64,000 nucleotides of DNA from Hippopus hippopus (GCA_946811185.2 OX328097.1:5690242-5754241); one strand, 5' to 3'; counted from the first letter of the stretch, positions 41,261-51,109 are shown. A program made the numbers and translations. Notes: generated by a model from the letters alone, not told the origin.

Positions 41261-41489
41261 TTAACTCTTTACCAGAAGACAAAATTTTAGATAACTTCAA
41301 ATTGAAAGCATTTGCATACAACAAAAAATAGGTGACTAAAATCACAGTGTTTGTCTTTGATAGAGTAAAAAACTTTGTGGGAAAAGGAGAAAATGCTGGT
41401 ACCCAGCATTTTCTCCTTTTCCCACAATGTTTTCAAAAGGCTTCTTTCAACGGGTCATTGAAACATGGGATTGTGTGATAAAAGGTTAA
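41261..41489 (+). mobile_element. F1 MITE, first of a four-copy chain
   Basis: TTAACTCTTTACCAGAAGAC, core GCTGGTACCCAGC, B end GTGTGATAAAAGG-TTAA (41486-41489). Confidence 0.85.
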
Positions 41490-41755
41490 CTTCTTACCAA
41501 AAGACCCAATATAGACTTGCCCAAATTGAAAATAAATTGCAAACAACAAATACAGTATGTCACAAGTATTAACTGAATCTGTCTTTGAAAGTATAAAAAA
41601 AAAGGTGGGAAATTGTAAGGAAAAAATGCTGGTTACCAGCAATGTTTTTCAGTCTAATAAAGACAAATTCCATCATTTGAACCACATTTAATTTGTTGCC
41701 TACATTTCTTTCAATTTGGACCAACTTAAAGTTTTGTCGTTTGGTGAAGAGTTAA
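41486..41755. mobile_element. F1 chimaera with two A ends, second in chain
   Basis: The left is A type (ACCAAAAGACCCAATATAG) and the right is A type in reverse (AAAGTTTTGTCGTTTGGTG). The core has only its first half (GCTGGTTACCAGCAATG). TTAA at 41752-41755 leads to the third copy. Confidence 0.75.
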
Positions 41756-41979
41756 CCCTTTACCGCACAATCCCAACTTTTAATGACCCCGAGAAAGAAA
41801 CCTATAGAAAACATTGTGGGAAAAGGAGAAAATGTTGGTAACCAGCATTTTCTCCTGTTTCCCACAAGGTTTCCTATCTTCCCAAAACAAATTTCAATTT
41901 TTCAGTCACATATACTTTGTCTTCTGTAGTTGCTTTCAACTTGTACTAGTCTAAAATTTGTCATTTAGTAATGGGTTAA
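41752..41979 (-). mobile_element. F1 MITE, third in chain
   Basis: TTAACCCTTTACCGCACAATC, good core, A end TCATTTAGTAATGGG-TTAA (41976-41979). Confidence 0.85.
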
Positions 41980-42138
41980 GCACCAGTACAATTATGAGAT
42001 TTGTCTTTACCAGAGTGGAAAATAACTGTGGAAAAGGAGAAAATAATATTTACTATCAGTTTCTTTTGTTTTCTGCATTGTTTTCTAAAGCCCACTTCTT
42101 CAAGTTTACTAAAACACTGGAGTTTTGGTAAAGGTTAA
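41976..42138 (+). mobile_element. F1 MITE, shortened, fourth in chain
   Basis: The left A end is replaced by AGCACCAGTACAATTATGAG. The core is poorly paired. B end GAGTTTTGGTAAAGG-TTAA. Confidence 0.65.
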
Positions 42139-42558
42139 AAAAAGCATAAAACGTGAAAATCAATTATGATAAAATAGCTAATAATTGAAAGTCTATCTTG
42201 CTTTGTGATAAGCAGTTATATGTGAGGTGAAAATTTTACAGGTTAGTGAAAAAAATGCACTACCTTGCTTGCAGGATGCAACATTGACATTTATTGGTGC
42301 ATCATGACTGATGGGAGTAATTAATCCAGTACATTGCAGGATGCTTTTTAGACCCTCCCAGATTCAAAACACATGATGAAAAACGATAGAAATGTTGATA
42401 AAACAATACAAATGCCAACCAAAAAGTTGCACATTGAGAAAATGCTCATTACATCAGCATTTGAAGATCAGTCTCGCAATTTGTTATGATGTTTTTAAAG
42501 TCAATATTACTGAATGTTTGTCCAAATAATCGGTGTAAACAAAGACAAGGGCTAAACC

Positions 42559-42771
42559 TTAACTCTTTCCATTCCATAGACGACACTAGAAGCTTTTGTA
42601 GACAGTGTAGATCAAGATCAGACTGCACAGAACGTGCAGTCTGATCTCTGATCTTCACTGTCCACTGCTTTATTCTGGATTATGACTAAACTCTCCCTTG
42701 ATCTTGCACCGAAACTGTCTTTCTAGCCTTTGAGCAAATGCTATTCATTTATTGAGTAGTGAAAGGGTTAA
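42559..42771 (+). mobile_element. F2 MITE, complete, chained
   Basis: TTAACTCTTTCCATTCCATAG at the left, palindrome GATCAGACTGCACAGAACGT, end GTAGTGAAAGGG-TTAA (42768-42771), which begins another F2. Confidence 0.85.
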
Positions 42772-42972
42772 AGTCCCTTTTCACGATTCTGGTTGGCTTT
42801 GCAGCCAGTGTAGATCAAGATCAGACTGCCCTAAACATGCAGTCTGATCTCTGATCTACCAGTCCACTTTGCTCAAACATGAGAGACAAAAGGAAACTTG
42901 AAATCACAATAATTTGGGCTGCTTTCTAGAATGAAAATGCCTGTCGGATTTATTGGGAGCTCTAAGGGTTAA
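42768..42972 (+). mobile_element. F2 MITE, second subtype
   Basis: TTAAAGTCCCTTTTCACGATT at the left, palindrome GATCAGACTGCCCTAAACAT, right end GGAGCTCTAAGGG-TTAA. Interior differs from the first copy outside the palindrome. Confidence 0.7.
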
Positions 42973-43345
42973 TTATGAATAAAAACTCAGTTACTGCAGG
43001 AATCAATTTGCATAAATTATTACGTATCAAATGTAATGTGTTTATGTATTCATACTTATTAGACAAGGTTGGACGTGCCCTCGGTGCATATTTGGTTATC
43101 TCCGTAAGCTGTTATTATCATAGCCGATAACCGTCATGAAAGTAAATGAAGGGCAAGTTGAATTTTGTTTACCAATACATGCATCGAAGAACAATACTCG
43201 CAACAACATATGTTGTTTGTTTATCCGATGGACTACTTTTCATAACCAAAGTTGCATTTGCAGACGGTGTAGATCAAGATCACACTCCAAAAAGCAGGCT
43301 TCAAGAAATTATTAAGACTTTAACTTGTCTGTGTGATGAGAGCGG
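42973..43345. other. Mostly unassigned, with an F2 trace
   Basis: GACGGTGTAGATCAAGATC at 43263-43281 is a short F2 remnant. Nothing else recognised. Confidence 0.4.
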
Positions 43346-43660
43346 TTGATTGATTGATTGATTGTTTGGTGTTTAACACCTTTTCAACATTATTTCAGTT
43401 ATATCGCGGCGGCCAGTGCACCTATCCATGCTTTCCTGGAGTCTCTTTTACCAGTACTCCGCACAATTTTCTTTCCAAGCCACTGGCTGTTTTCCCACAT
43501 AATCACTGTTGTAACAATGGTCAGCAGTGGGAGAGGAATGAATCCTGTTGCAGTGACTATCATCAATCCTCGGAAAGAAATTGGCCGAGCCAGGGATCGA
43601 ACCCACGACCCCCTGTTCTCAAGTCCTGCGCGTTACCGACTGAGCTACCGGGGCTCAGCA
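43346..43660 (-). mobile_element. tRNA-derived SINE, subfamily Sa, full length
   Basis: In reverse it opens with CCCCGGTAGCTCAGTCGGTA (A box) and GTGGGTTCGATCCCTGGC (B box). The body follows, with CGGCCAATTTCTTTCCGAGG, CCATTGTTACAACAGTG and GCATGGATAGGTGCACTGG, and the tail is (CAAT)n at 43346-43366. This is the best-preserved head in the window. It may belong to one of the bivalve conserved-domain SINE groups; not checked. Confidence 0.85.
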
Positions 43661-43694
43661 TGTGATGAGAGTGGACAAACATCATAGACCCAAT

Positions 43695-43853
43695 TAACTC
43701 TTTACCAAACAACAAATTTTCAGGCGTGTCCAAATTCAAAGCATTTGTAGATAACAAATTAAGTGTGTTTCTAATGTTTGGAATTGTTGTTGAAAGGGTG
43801 GAAAACGTTCTCTGTTAGGAACATAAAAAGTCGGGATTGTTTGGTATAGGGCT
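43695..43853 (+). mobile_element. F1 MITE lacking the whole hairpin
   Basis: TTAACTCTTTACCAAACAAC and GGGTGGAAAACGTTC, then directly the B half AACATAAAAAGTCGGGATTG. The 60-nt palindrome is deleted. Confidence 0.75.
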
Positions 43854-43859
43854 AATACA

Positions 43860-44412
43860 AGTTAATTCTCCATTAGTCACAATGTTTTCAGAAGTGGCCT
43901 GCTACCTCAGTAGGAAAAGGGACATTTGCATTGGAAATGAGTTACAAGTGTTCGCTCTCTGTCCCCTAAAATGTTGAAAAATGTCATTGATTGGTCTCAT
44001 GCTGTGATGTCTGAGGGAACCGGCAGTTGTGTCTTTGTTAAAACACGACAAATTAATTTGTCAGAACCATTCAGAAGTGATAAGTCACACAGAGTCGTGT
44101 TTTCAGCTGTCAATATCTACCTGTGTCTGTTTACATTGGTCCACCATTTATTGACGAAAAATGACCAGCAGCGGGAAAGGCCACTTCATTTTGCTGTAGA
44201 GTACACAATGGCAGATATTTATCCAGTAAATTAGGGTGACAGACAGCTGGTTTGGTATTCACAGCATTCAGGTTCATGGCCAATCTCCTGCGGATTTCCT
44301 ACCATATTTAGAGATGTAGCATACCAGGGTGTTTGTTAGTCATTTACAGAAATAGTTTAACTGTAACAATTGTCATTCTGTATCAAGGTTATTTATGGCC
44401 ATCCTTCTCCTC
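43860..44412. other. No recognisable gene or element
   Basis: An F1-like CTCCATTAGTCACAATGTTT at 43868 is the only trace. The ORF at 43971-44234 has no motif or splice-site support. Confidence 0.4.
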
Positions 44413-44414
44413 AG

Positions 44415-44985
44415 TAAGGGCCCATATTCACTAATCATTCTGGATTGCATACTTAGTCTCAAATCAAAGGACACAAAGTCCTGAGAAGCAGATTTGCAGA
44501 GAAGTATTTAGCAATTATAAAGAGGAATGAAAAGTTAGCATAATGTTATGTAAATCTAGGACATGCTCTATGAAATTATTTGCATGGCCAATGAAAATCA
44601 GAGTTGGTCATCGCTGCATGCTAACTGTGATTTTAGTGCTCAGGAGCCTGAGGGTAGCACTGCCCTTCAAGTGTTAATTGATCAATTGGGCTGATAAGTG
44701 AGTGCATAAATCTGATGCAATTTTCACCCAGGTGTTAGAGGTAGAACTGTAATGGCAAATGGCCCAGGTAAAAATGGCAGCCACCAAAGCTCAGTTTAGC
44801 TAAATCTAAAAGTAGAATGCATACAGCACATGCTTCATGACAGTACATGTATTTGGTTTTGGCCAGATAGATTTCAGTAAGCGGATTTGCTCTACAGATC
44901 AGCTAAAATGTAACACAACTTTTGATTGGCTAAACCATTTGGTTACTATAAGGTTCCTTAGAAAGTTCAGTGAATACGGGCCTCA
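44415..44985. mobile_element. F5 MITE with a large interior insertion or replacement
   Basis: Left GGGCCCATATTCACTAATC and right CAGTGAATACGGGCC are F5 ends. AACACAACTTTTGATTGGC survives at 44912. About 430 bp between 44480 and 44905 is not F5. Confidence 0.5.
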
Positions 44986-45039
44986 AGGTCCTCCTTGGCT
45001 CATTGGTAAAGTCTTATAGCACCAGATAAACCCAAGAGA

Positions 45040-45155
45040 CATTTTGAGTCTAGAAGTAAGACACATATGAGTGCAATATCAAGGCTGCTTTGGTAAAAAA
45101 ATATTTCAGTAAAGTGGGCAGTGCAGATCAAAGATCAGACTGCAAGTTTTGTCCT
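45040..45155 (+). mobile_element. F2-related fragment
   Basis: TGAGTCTAGAAGTAAGACAC, then GCAGATCAAAGATCAGACTG, same order as 33482 and 48392. Confidence 0.45.
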
Positions 45156-45183
45156 GACAAAATATTGTCTGGTAATGAGGTCC

Positions 45184-45432
45184 CAATAACTCTTTCCCAG
45201 AGTTATAGACTCCTCCATTTTGAAAACTGTTGCATAAAAAAATAAAACTTGGCTAACTTTGTGGGATTTGTCTATGAAAGGATAGAAAACATCCAAATGA
45301 TTGTATTTGGCCTTGAATAGATAAAAAACATTGTGGGAACTGGAGATAATGCTGGTTACTTTTTCCATCAATGTTTTTGAAAGCCTTCATCTCAGGGTTG
45401 TTAAAATTTAGGATTGTGTGGTACAGGTTTAA
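45184..45432 (+). mobile_element. F1 MITE, internally duplicated and eroded
   Basis: CTCTTTCCCAGAGTTATAG at the left. The hairpin lead-in appears twice (GGATAGAAAACATCC and AGATAAAAAACATTG). The core stops at GCTGGTTAC. TTAA at 45429-45432. Confidence 0.65.
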
Positions 45433-45652
45433 CCCTTTACCACACGACAAAATTTTAGACCTGTCCAAATCCAAAGCCTATGCAGATACCAAATTCAGTG
45501 TGGCTGAACTTGTGGAAGTTGTCTTTGTTAGGGTAGAAAACTTCATGGGAAAAGGAGAAAATACTGGTTACCAGCATTTTCTCCTTTTTCCACAATGTTT
45601 TCAGAAGGCTTCTTTCCCAGGTCGTTAAAAGTCGTCATTGTGCGGTAAAGGT
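45429..45652 (+). mobile_element. F1 MITE, chained
   Basis: TTAACCCTTTACCACACGAC, then A-type AAAATTTTAGACCTGTCC, core TACTGGTTACCAGC, B end GTGCGGTAAAGG. The outermost left bases are B-like on an A half. Confidence 0.8.
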
Positions 45653-45977
45653 TGAATTGGGAGGGTGGGGGTAGGAATAGTATAATAACTAGATAAATAT
45701 GGTGATACATTTGAAGTTGTACCTCGATTGAAATGAAATACCTTGGAAGTTGTGAAACACTTTTTACCCTCTTGAATGCTAGGTTTATTTATTCACACCT
45801 TCAGTGTGACAAGTGGCAAAGATTATTATTTATGGATGATAAATTCAGTAAATAAAACAGGCATACAGTTTGTGAATGATTTTATTTTGATTTGAATAAA
45901 ACGATCTTGACTTCAGCCAAAACAAACACAGCTGTGTCCTCGGGAAGTCAAACGGTCACATGTTATCCAGTTGCTGT

Positions 45978-46130
45978 TTTACTCTTTCCATACCATAAAC
46001 AATACCAGAAGCTTTTGTGGACAGTGTAGATCAAGATTAGACTGCACAGAATATGCAGCTTTTGAAAACAGAGGAAAAAGGAGTACATTGCAATTTCTGC
46101 ATTTTCCTCAATATTATCTAACCAATTGAA
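45978..46130 (+). mobile_element. F2 half joined to an F1 remnant
   Basis: ACTCTTTCCATACCATAAAC and GATTAGACTGCACAGAATAT, then CTTTTGAAAACAGAGG and CATTTTCCTCAATATTATC. Confidence 0.55.
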
Positions 46131-46364
46131 AAAAAAAAAAAGGTAATTACAATGCCTCACCTTTTTTTTCTCGATTTCTAAATGTGTTTTTTAGTCGTCA
46201 TAATTAGCCAATATAACTCAATTTTCTTTACCCATGCAGAACTTGTTTAACCACTGCAGCACTGGTTTCCCACATAAGCGTAAGTCCAAACTCTGTTCAG
46301 GTATGAGAGAGGAATGAACCCTCTAGCAGAAACACAAATACATGTAATCTTTGCAGAGAGGATT

Positions 46365-46440
46365 GACTGATGGATGGATGGATGGTGGGTTGGTTGGTAG
46401 TTTGGTTGGTCTGGTGATTTGTTGATTAAATGAATGAATC
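46365..46440. repeat. GGAT/GGTT simple repeat
   Basis: GATGGATGGATGGATGG followed by TTGGTTGGTAGTTTGGTTGG. Confidence 0.8.
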
Positions 46441-46489
46441 AAATGATTTGAATTGTGTTTATTAATTAATTGAATTGGATTGCAATACA

Positions 46490-46700
46490 GTACTTTCTTT
46501 GCAATACTTCGCCATTCATTTTTAAAGACCCTGAGGAAGAAGCCATTTGGAAACATTGTTGGAGAAAGAGAAAATGCTGGTAACCAGCATTTTCTCCTTT
46601 TCCCACGATGTTTTCTACACTGTCTCAGACAAATTCCATCATTCTGTGAATGCTTTCAGTTTGGTCCCAGCCAGAATTTTGCCGCTTGATAGAGACTTAA
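46490..46700 (-). mobile_element. F1 MITE
   Basis: A degraded B end before TTTTTAAAGACCCTGAGGAA, core GCTGGTAACCAGC, shortened A half ending CGCTTGATAGAGAC-TTAA, shared with the next copy. Confidence 0.7.
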
Positions 46701-46908
46701 ATCTCTACCAACGACAAAATTTTAGCCTTGTTCATATTGAAGGCATTTACAGACAACAATTTCAGTGTGGCTCAAATGGTGCATTTTTTCTTTGATAGGG
46801 TAAAAACATTGTGGGGAAAGGAGAAAATGCTGGTTACCAGCCTTTTCTCCTTTTCCCACAATGTTTTCGAAAGCCTTCTTCCTTCAGGTTCAAAACTGAG
46901 GACTGTGA
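46697..46908 (+). mobile_element. F1 MITE, chained
   Basis: TTAAATCTCTACCAACGACAA at the left, core with GGTTACCAGCCTTTTC, B half TTCCTTCAGGTTCAAAAC. No right TTAA. Confidence 0.75.
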
Positions 46909-47008
46909 GGGGTTTTCTCTCTCCACTGGGGGTCTTTTCTAGCTTACCCGTGATCTTGACATGTGATAACTTTAAATAGAAGTTAAGATAGAATATCATT
47001 TTGAACAC

Positions 47009-47238
47009 TTTAAGTCTTTCCCAAACGACAGTATTTTAGACGGGTCCAATTCGAAAGCATTTGCAGACGACAACATTCATATGGCACAAATGATGGGATT
47101 TGTATCGGATAGTCTAGAAAACATTGTGGGAAAAGGAGAAAATGCTGGTTACCAGCATTTTCTCCTTTTCCCACAATGTTTTCAAAAGGCCTTCTTTTCA
47201 GGGTCATTTAAACATAAGATTGTGTGTTAAAGGGTTAA
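47009..47238 (+). mobile_element. F1 MITE, complete
   Basis: TTAAGTCTTTCCCAAACGAC at the left, perfect core, B end GTGTGTTAAAGGG-TTAA. Confidence 0.85.
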
Positions 47239-47344
47239 ACAAACAGAAATTTTATACAGATTGATAGAAAATATGGTGACAAACAGAATTTGAAAAACTG
47301 CCTAATGTACTACATTATTTGCTTTCGGACCCCTAGTAAATCAT

Positions 47345-47452
47345 CGTGAGCTATTTCTCCTTTTGCCACAGTATTTTCACATGGATTGATACCTTCAAAA
47401 GCCTTCTTTCTCAAAGTGCTTAAAACAAAGGGTTGCCTTGTGAAAGGGTAAG
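47345..47452 (+). mobile_element. F1 fragment, B half
   Basis: CTATTTCTCCTTTTGCCAC, CCTTCTTTCTCAAAGTGC, TTGTGAAAGGGTAAG. Confidence 0.5.
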
Positions 47453-47514
47453 ACATCAAGTATTTTAGAAGAATCACTTAAAATAGTCAAGTTGAGTACA
47501 CAATAAAGCTTTGA

Positions 47515-48027
47515 TTTTTTACCAGACAGACAAAATTTTGATATTTGTATTTAAATTGGAGTTTAACTCTGATTTTAACAGCTTAGCTCATATCATGGCG
47601 GTCAGTGCAACTATGCATGTATTTTCTGGCTTTCTCACACCAGCACTGACATAACCTTCTTTCCAAGTCAGTGACTACTTTCCTCACACACATCAGAGGT
47701 GAGAGGCAAAAAATGGCCAGAAAGTTTGCTCAACCGGGTATTGAACCCGCAACCACCAGTTCACAAGTCAGATACACTAACCATTGAGCAACCCAGCTAG
47801 ACTAACAAAATTTCCGACTCATTCATTCGGAAAGAATTTGCAGAATTGCGAATTAAATTTGGTTTAAACATAGGGTTCCTTCACTGATTAGAAGGGTTGG
47901 AAACTTGGTAGAAAAAGGTTAAAATGGTGGTTACCAGTATTTTTCTCCTTTTCCCACATTTTTTTCAAAGGCCTTCTGCTTGAGAGTTATTATAACAATA
48001 ACATAAGTGTGTATTTGGTCAAGGGCT
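47515..48027 (+). mobile_element. F1 MITE split by a SINE
   Basis: A end TTTTTACCAGACAGACAAAA to 47560. It resumes at 47803 with ACAAAATTTCCGACTC, GAATTTGCAGAATTGCG, core GGTGGTTACCAGT and an end GGTCAAGGGCTAA. Confidence 0.65.
47562..47802 (-). mobile_element. tRNA-derived SINE, subfamily Sb
   Basis: In reverse it has TGCTCAATGGTTAGTGTATC, GGTTGCGGGTTCAATACCCG, GAGCAAACTTTCTGGCC and a body ending near 47562. Matches the + copy at 36128. Confidence 0.75.
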
Positions 48028-48391
48028 AAGTTGGAATAGAAATTTTCTTTCTGTTGACGGTTTTTGAATTAAGGAAAAAACGTTTAAATCTGCTAATTTT
48101 GTCATATCAGTACTAATTGCTTTCCATTTGAAATTTTGATGACCGCATAGATTGTATTTGTTCAGGATAGACCAACCACAGTTTACATGGGACAAAAGAT
48201 TGCTTGTTTATTTGATCTTAATCCATGGATTGCCATGTATGACTTTAATTGCTTTTGTTGCAGCCAGTGCAGATCAAGATCAGACAAATAGCAAGGCAGG
48301 GTGTGCAACAAAGTCCTCATTATTTGTCCCATCATCTTTGGAACTTGTTTGGATTTCTTTATTACAATGAGCACTGCTGCTTTGTGCTGGA
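48028..48391. other. Unassigned, with an F2 trace
   Basis: CCAGTGCAGATCAAGATCAG at 48264 is an F2 remnant. No exon signals seen. Confidence 0.4.
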
Positions 48392-48625
48392 TTCCTAAAC
48401 TTTGATTTTAATCCAAAAATAGAGCACAGAATAACCTCAACAGACTTTTTAATCCACAAATAAGACCAAATTTCTTGCAATATTATGGTTGCTTTTGTCT
48501 GTAGTGTTTAAAGGAAAGCAGACAGTGTGAATCAAAGATTAGACTTCACAAAGTGTGCAGTCTGATCTTGATCTGTACTGGCAGCATAGGCAACTGTAGT
48601 TGTGAAGGGCACTTTAAGGGTTAAG
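48392..48625 (+). mobile_element. F2-related MITE
   Basis: AATCCACAAATAAGACCAAA, GAATCAAAGATTAGACTTCA, GTGCAGTCTGATCTTGATCT, right end GCACTTTAAGGG-TTAA. Confidence 0.55.
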
Positions 48626-48686
48626 AAATACATTTTGATTATTTTTCTACTCATTCCAATTAATTTGTATACTTCTTATGCTGTCA

Positions 48687-48952
48687 TACAGCTTGCAACA
48701 CGCGAAAAGGGACAGTCGGACATTTGCGTAAAGTGTTGTCTCAGATCAGCCTGCGCAGTCCACGCAGGCTAATCCGAGACGACACTTTACGTTTTTATGT
48801 AATTTTCTGTTTTGCGCAAGTCTACTGAAGGACAAAAGTCCAAGGTAGTTGTAAAGTGCCGTCTCGGATTAGCCTGCGTGGACTGTGCAGGCTGATCCAA
48901 GACGACACTTTATGCAGATGTCCGAATGCCCCTTTTCGCGTGTTGCAGGCCA
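48687..48952. mobile_element. F3 MITE with 10-bp target duplication
   Basis: TATGCTGTCA at 48677-48686 and 48953-48962. Ends GCTTGCAACACGCGAAAAGG and (reverse) GCCTGCAACACGCGAAAAGG. Two arms, each with its own hairpin (CAGCCTGCGCAGTCCACGC; TAGCCTGCGTGGACTGTGC), are inverted copies of one another. A duplication of this length is found in Mutator-like elements, among others. Confidence 0.8.
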
Positions 48953-49054
48953 TATGCTGTCACTCGGAAAGTGTGGGTTTGAACCAAGATGAAACAAAGA
49001 AAAGAAAAAATGTGTAATTTTTTTTCTCTCACGGTAATTACATAGAAGACGCTA

Positions 49055-49130
49055 TAAAATTTTAGAAAAATTTGGAAAATCTTGGAGAATAAGACAAAGG
49101 ACATTCATAAGAATGGTTGGTGAATTACTT
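49055..49130. mobile_element. F5 right half
   Basis: ATTTTAGAAAAATTTGG, CTTGGAGAATAAGACAAAGG, GAATGGTTGGTGAA, directly followed by a second F5. Confidence 0.6.
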
Positions 49131-49442
49131 GTGAACCATTTGGTTTAGCCAATCAGAAGTTGTGTTACTTTAAAATTTGGAAAATCTTGGAGAATAAGAC
49201 AAAGAACGTTCTTAACCCTTATCCTTCTAAATAAAAGAAATAAAATTTCCAAGCCGATAGTAATTACCCAAATATTGCTTTTTTGAAAGGTATTGTTTGA
49301 GGAAAGATATCTCCCTATCGGACAGTGTAGATCCAAGATCAGACTGCACGTTCTGTGCAGTCTGATCTTGATCTATGCTGTCCACAAAAGGTCAGTAAGT
49401 CGCGTTTAGCAGCCTATGGGTTAAGAATGGTTGGTGAATAGG
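49131..49442. mobile_element. F5 right half hosting an F2 MITE
   Basis: ACCATTTGGTTTAGCCAATC, AGAATAAGACAAAGAACGTTC then TTAA and the F2 insert. It resumes TTAAGAATGGTTGGTGAATAGG at 49421. Confidence 0.75.
49212..49424 (+). mobile_element. F2 MITE, CCCTTATCCT subtype, in F5 with TTAA duplication
   Basis: TTAA at 49212-49215 and 49421-49424. Ends CCCTTATCCTTCTAAATAAA and GCAGCCTATGGG. Palindrome GATCAGACTGCACGTTCTGT. The preinsertion F5 sequence GTTCTTAAGAATGG is restored by removing it. Confidence 0.85.
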
Positions 49443-49889
49443 AAGCCAGTTTAGCTGTGATAGAAGAGGGAGCACAGTAATTTATCAGTACAAGGAATCA
49501 AAAGCTGACATGATGTCTTAGATTAAAAGTAATTATCTAGGAGAGGCCAGGCCATGTTTACGGCAGAAGTTTCAATTACCTGTGACGAAAGAAGGCGACA
49601 ATAGACAATTATCCTATCTGCTTGATTAATTCTTCACCTATGCATAATTTAACACCAAATTACCTTGACAATTCAAGTAGATAAGAGTTTTTCTTTGGGT
49701 TTGATATTCTTTTTTTACAGTGACTTTTGACCTTTATAAAACAATGTGACAAATGGAAAAAAATGCTCTTTGTAGCAATTTATCCATTTTTCTTCAATCT
49801 TTTCTCTCTTTTTTCTTTTATGAGTCTTTTATTTTCCTTTCTCTCTGTTCATGTTTACGCCGAGATAGTTTTATTTTACAGTGTCCTTT
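49443..49889. other. No recognisable gene or element
   Basis: A pyrimidine-rich stretch (49780-49850) gives an ORF of hydrophobic residues without other support. Confidence 0.4.
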
Positions 49890-50092
49890 CCTCTATCAAT
49901 GCTGATCATTCTTTCGACATTGGTTATGTGGAAAAGCAGTAACAAAGTTGTTTGGTAAGAATATTGTGCATCATACTGGTAAAAGAAACTCCAAGGAAGA
50001 ATGGATAGGTGCACTGGCCACAGCTATATAACTGAAATAATGTTGAAAACAGAATTAAACACCAAACAAACAAACAGACGAACAAACATTCT
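49890..50092 (+). mobile_element. SINE, subfamily Sa, 5' truncated
   Basis: GCTGATCATTCTTTCGAC, GTTATGTGGAAAAGCAG, GAATGGATAGGTGCACTGGC, tail ACACCAAACAAACAAACAG. Confidence 0.7.
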
Positions 50093-50103
50093 AGCAGATT
50101 ACT

Positions 50104-50314
50104 TTAACCCTTATCCTGCTAATAAAGTGAAATGAAACTTTCAAGTCAGTAGAAAAAAACCAAAATTGTGCTATTTCAAGGGTATTTTTGGGGGAAAGAT
50201 ATCTCCGTATAGGCCAGTGTAGATCCTAGGTCAGACTGCACATTCTGTGCAGTCTGATCTTGATCTACACTGCCCTCAGAACGTCTGAGTCGTGCTTAGC
50301 AGCCTAAGGGTTAA
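50104..50314 (+). mobile_element. F2 MITE, CCCTTATCCTG subtype, complete
   Basis: TTAA both sides. Ends CCCTTATCCTGCTAATAAAG and TTAGCAGCCTAAGGG. Palindrome CAGACTGCACATTCTGTGC. Confidence 0.85.
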
Positions 50315-50472
50315 TGAAGTGAAAGGGTTGGGATGAACCTGTCAGATAAAAGTGGATTTGTAAGTGATTTATTTGTGCCAAGATTTGACAGTTCATTTAG
50401 GTTGCCTAATTCAAAGGTCTCATGTTCAATACCTTTATGATTATTATTAACCCATCTTGGGCTAAATACGAA

Positions 50473-50702
50473 TTAACCCTTTACCACACAATCTCGACTT
50501 TTAATGACCCTGAAAAAGAGGCCTTTTGAAAACACTGCTGAAAAAGGAGAAAATGCTGGTAACCAGCATTTTCTCCTTTTCCAACAATGTTTTCTACCCT
50601 TCTGAAAACAAACTTCGAAATTTTGGTCACATTTATTTTGTCGTCTGCAAATGCTTTCAGTTTGGACTAATCTTAAATTTTCTTGTTTGGTAAAGAGTTT
50701 AA
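50473..50702 (-). mobile_element. F1 MITE, complete
   Basis: TTAACCCTTTACCACACAATC, core GCTGGTAACCAGC, A end CTTGTTTGGTAAAGAG-TTTAA. Confidence 0.85.
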
Positions 50703-50785
50703 CGCCCATCCTGTTTTCTATATGCTGGAAACTGCCTTTTTGATGAACTTAACCATAATTATGGTTCCTTGCTTTCAAAAATGCA

Positions 50786-50836
50786 AAGAAAATGCATCTT
50801 GGTGCAGTCAACAGTTTTCATCTTGGTGCAGTCAAC
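50786..50836 (+). repeat. 24-bp tandem duplication
   Basis: TTGGTGCAGTCAACAGTTTT plus CATC is followed at once by TTGGTGCAGTCAACAGTTTT plus CTAC. Confidence 0.8.
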
Positions 50837-50899
50837 AGTTTTCTACCAGAGGATTAGATTTTTGCCCCCCCTCCAAAAAAAAAACCTATGTAAGCCCCT

Positions 50900-51084
50900 T
50901 TAACTTTTTACCAAACAACAAAATTTTAGACTTGTTCAAATTCAAAGCTGTTGCAGAAGACAGATTAAATGTGACTCATTTAATGAAATTCATCTCTGAT
51001 AGGATAGAAAACATTGTGGGAAAAGGAGAAAATGCTGCTTTCCTCAGGGTTGTTAGAATACAAGATTGTTTGGTAAAGGGTTAG
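50900..51084 (+). mobile_element. F1 MITE lacking the right hairpin arm
   Basis: TTAACTTTTTACCAAACAAC at the left. The left arm reaches AATGCTG and jumps to CTTTCCTCAGGGTTG. The end is GTTTGGTAAAGGG-TTAG. Confidence 0.75.
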
Positions 51085-51109
51085 AGTAGGTTTTTAACAT
51101 CCTGTAGGA

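Noticed and set aside
43560..43660. tRNA gene on the minus strand with good A and B boxes.
   Set aside because: It is continuous with a SINE body and CAAT tail, and similar heads recur elsewhere with the same body. It is a SINE head.
50683..51084. 133-codon ORF.
   Set aside because: Half of it is the A half of an F1 and it contains a 24-bp tandem duplication. No homology pattern seen.
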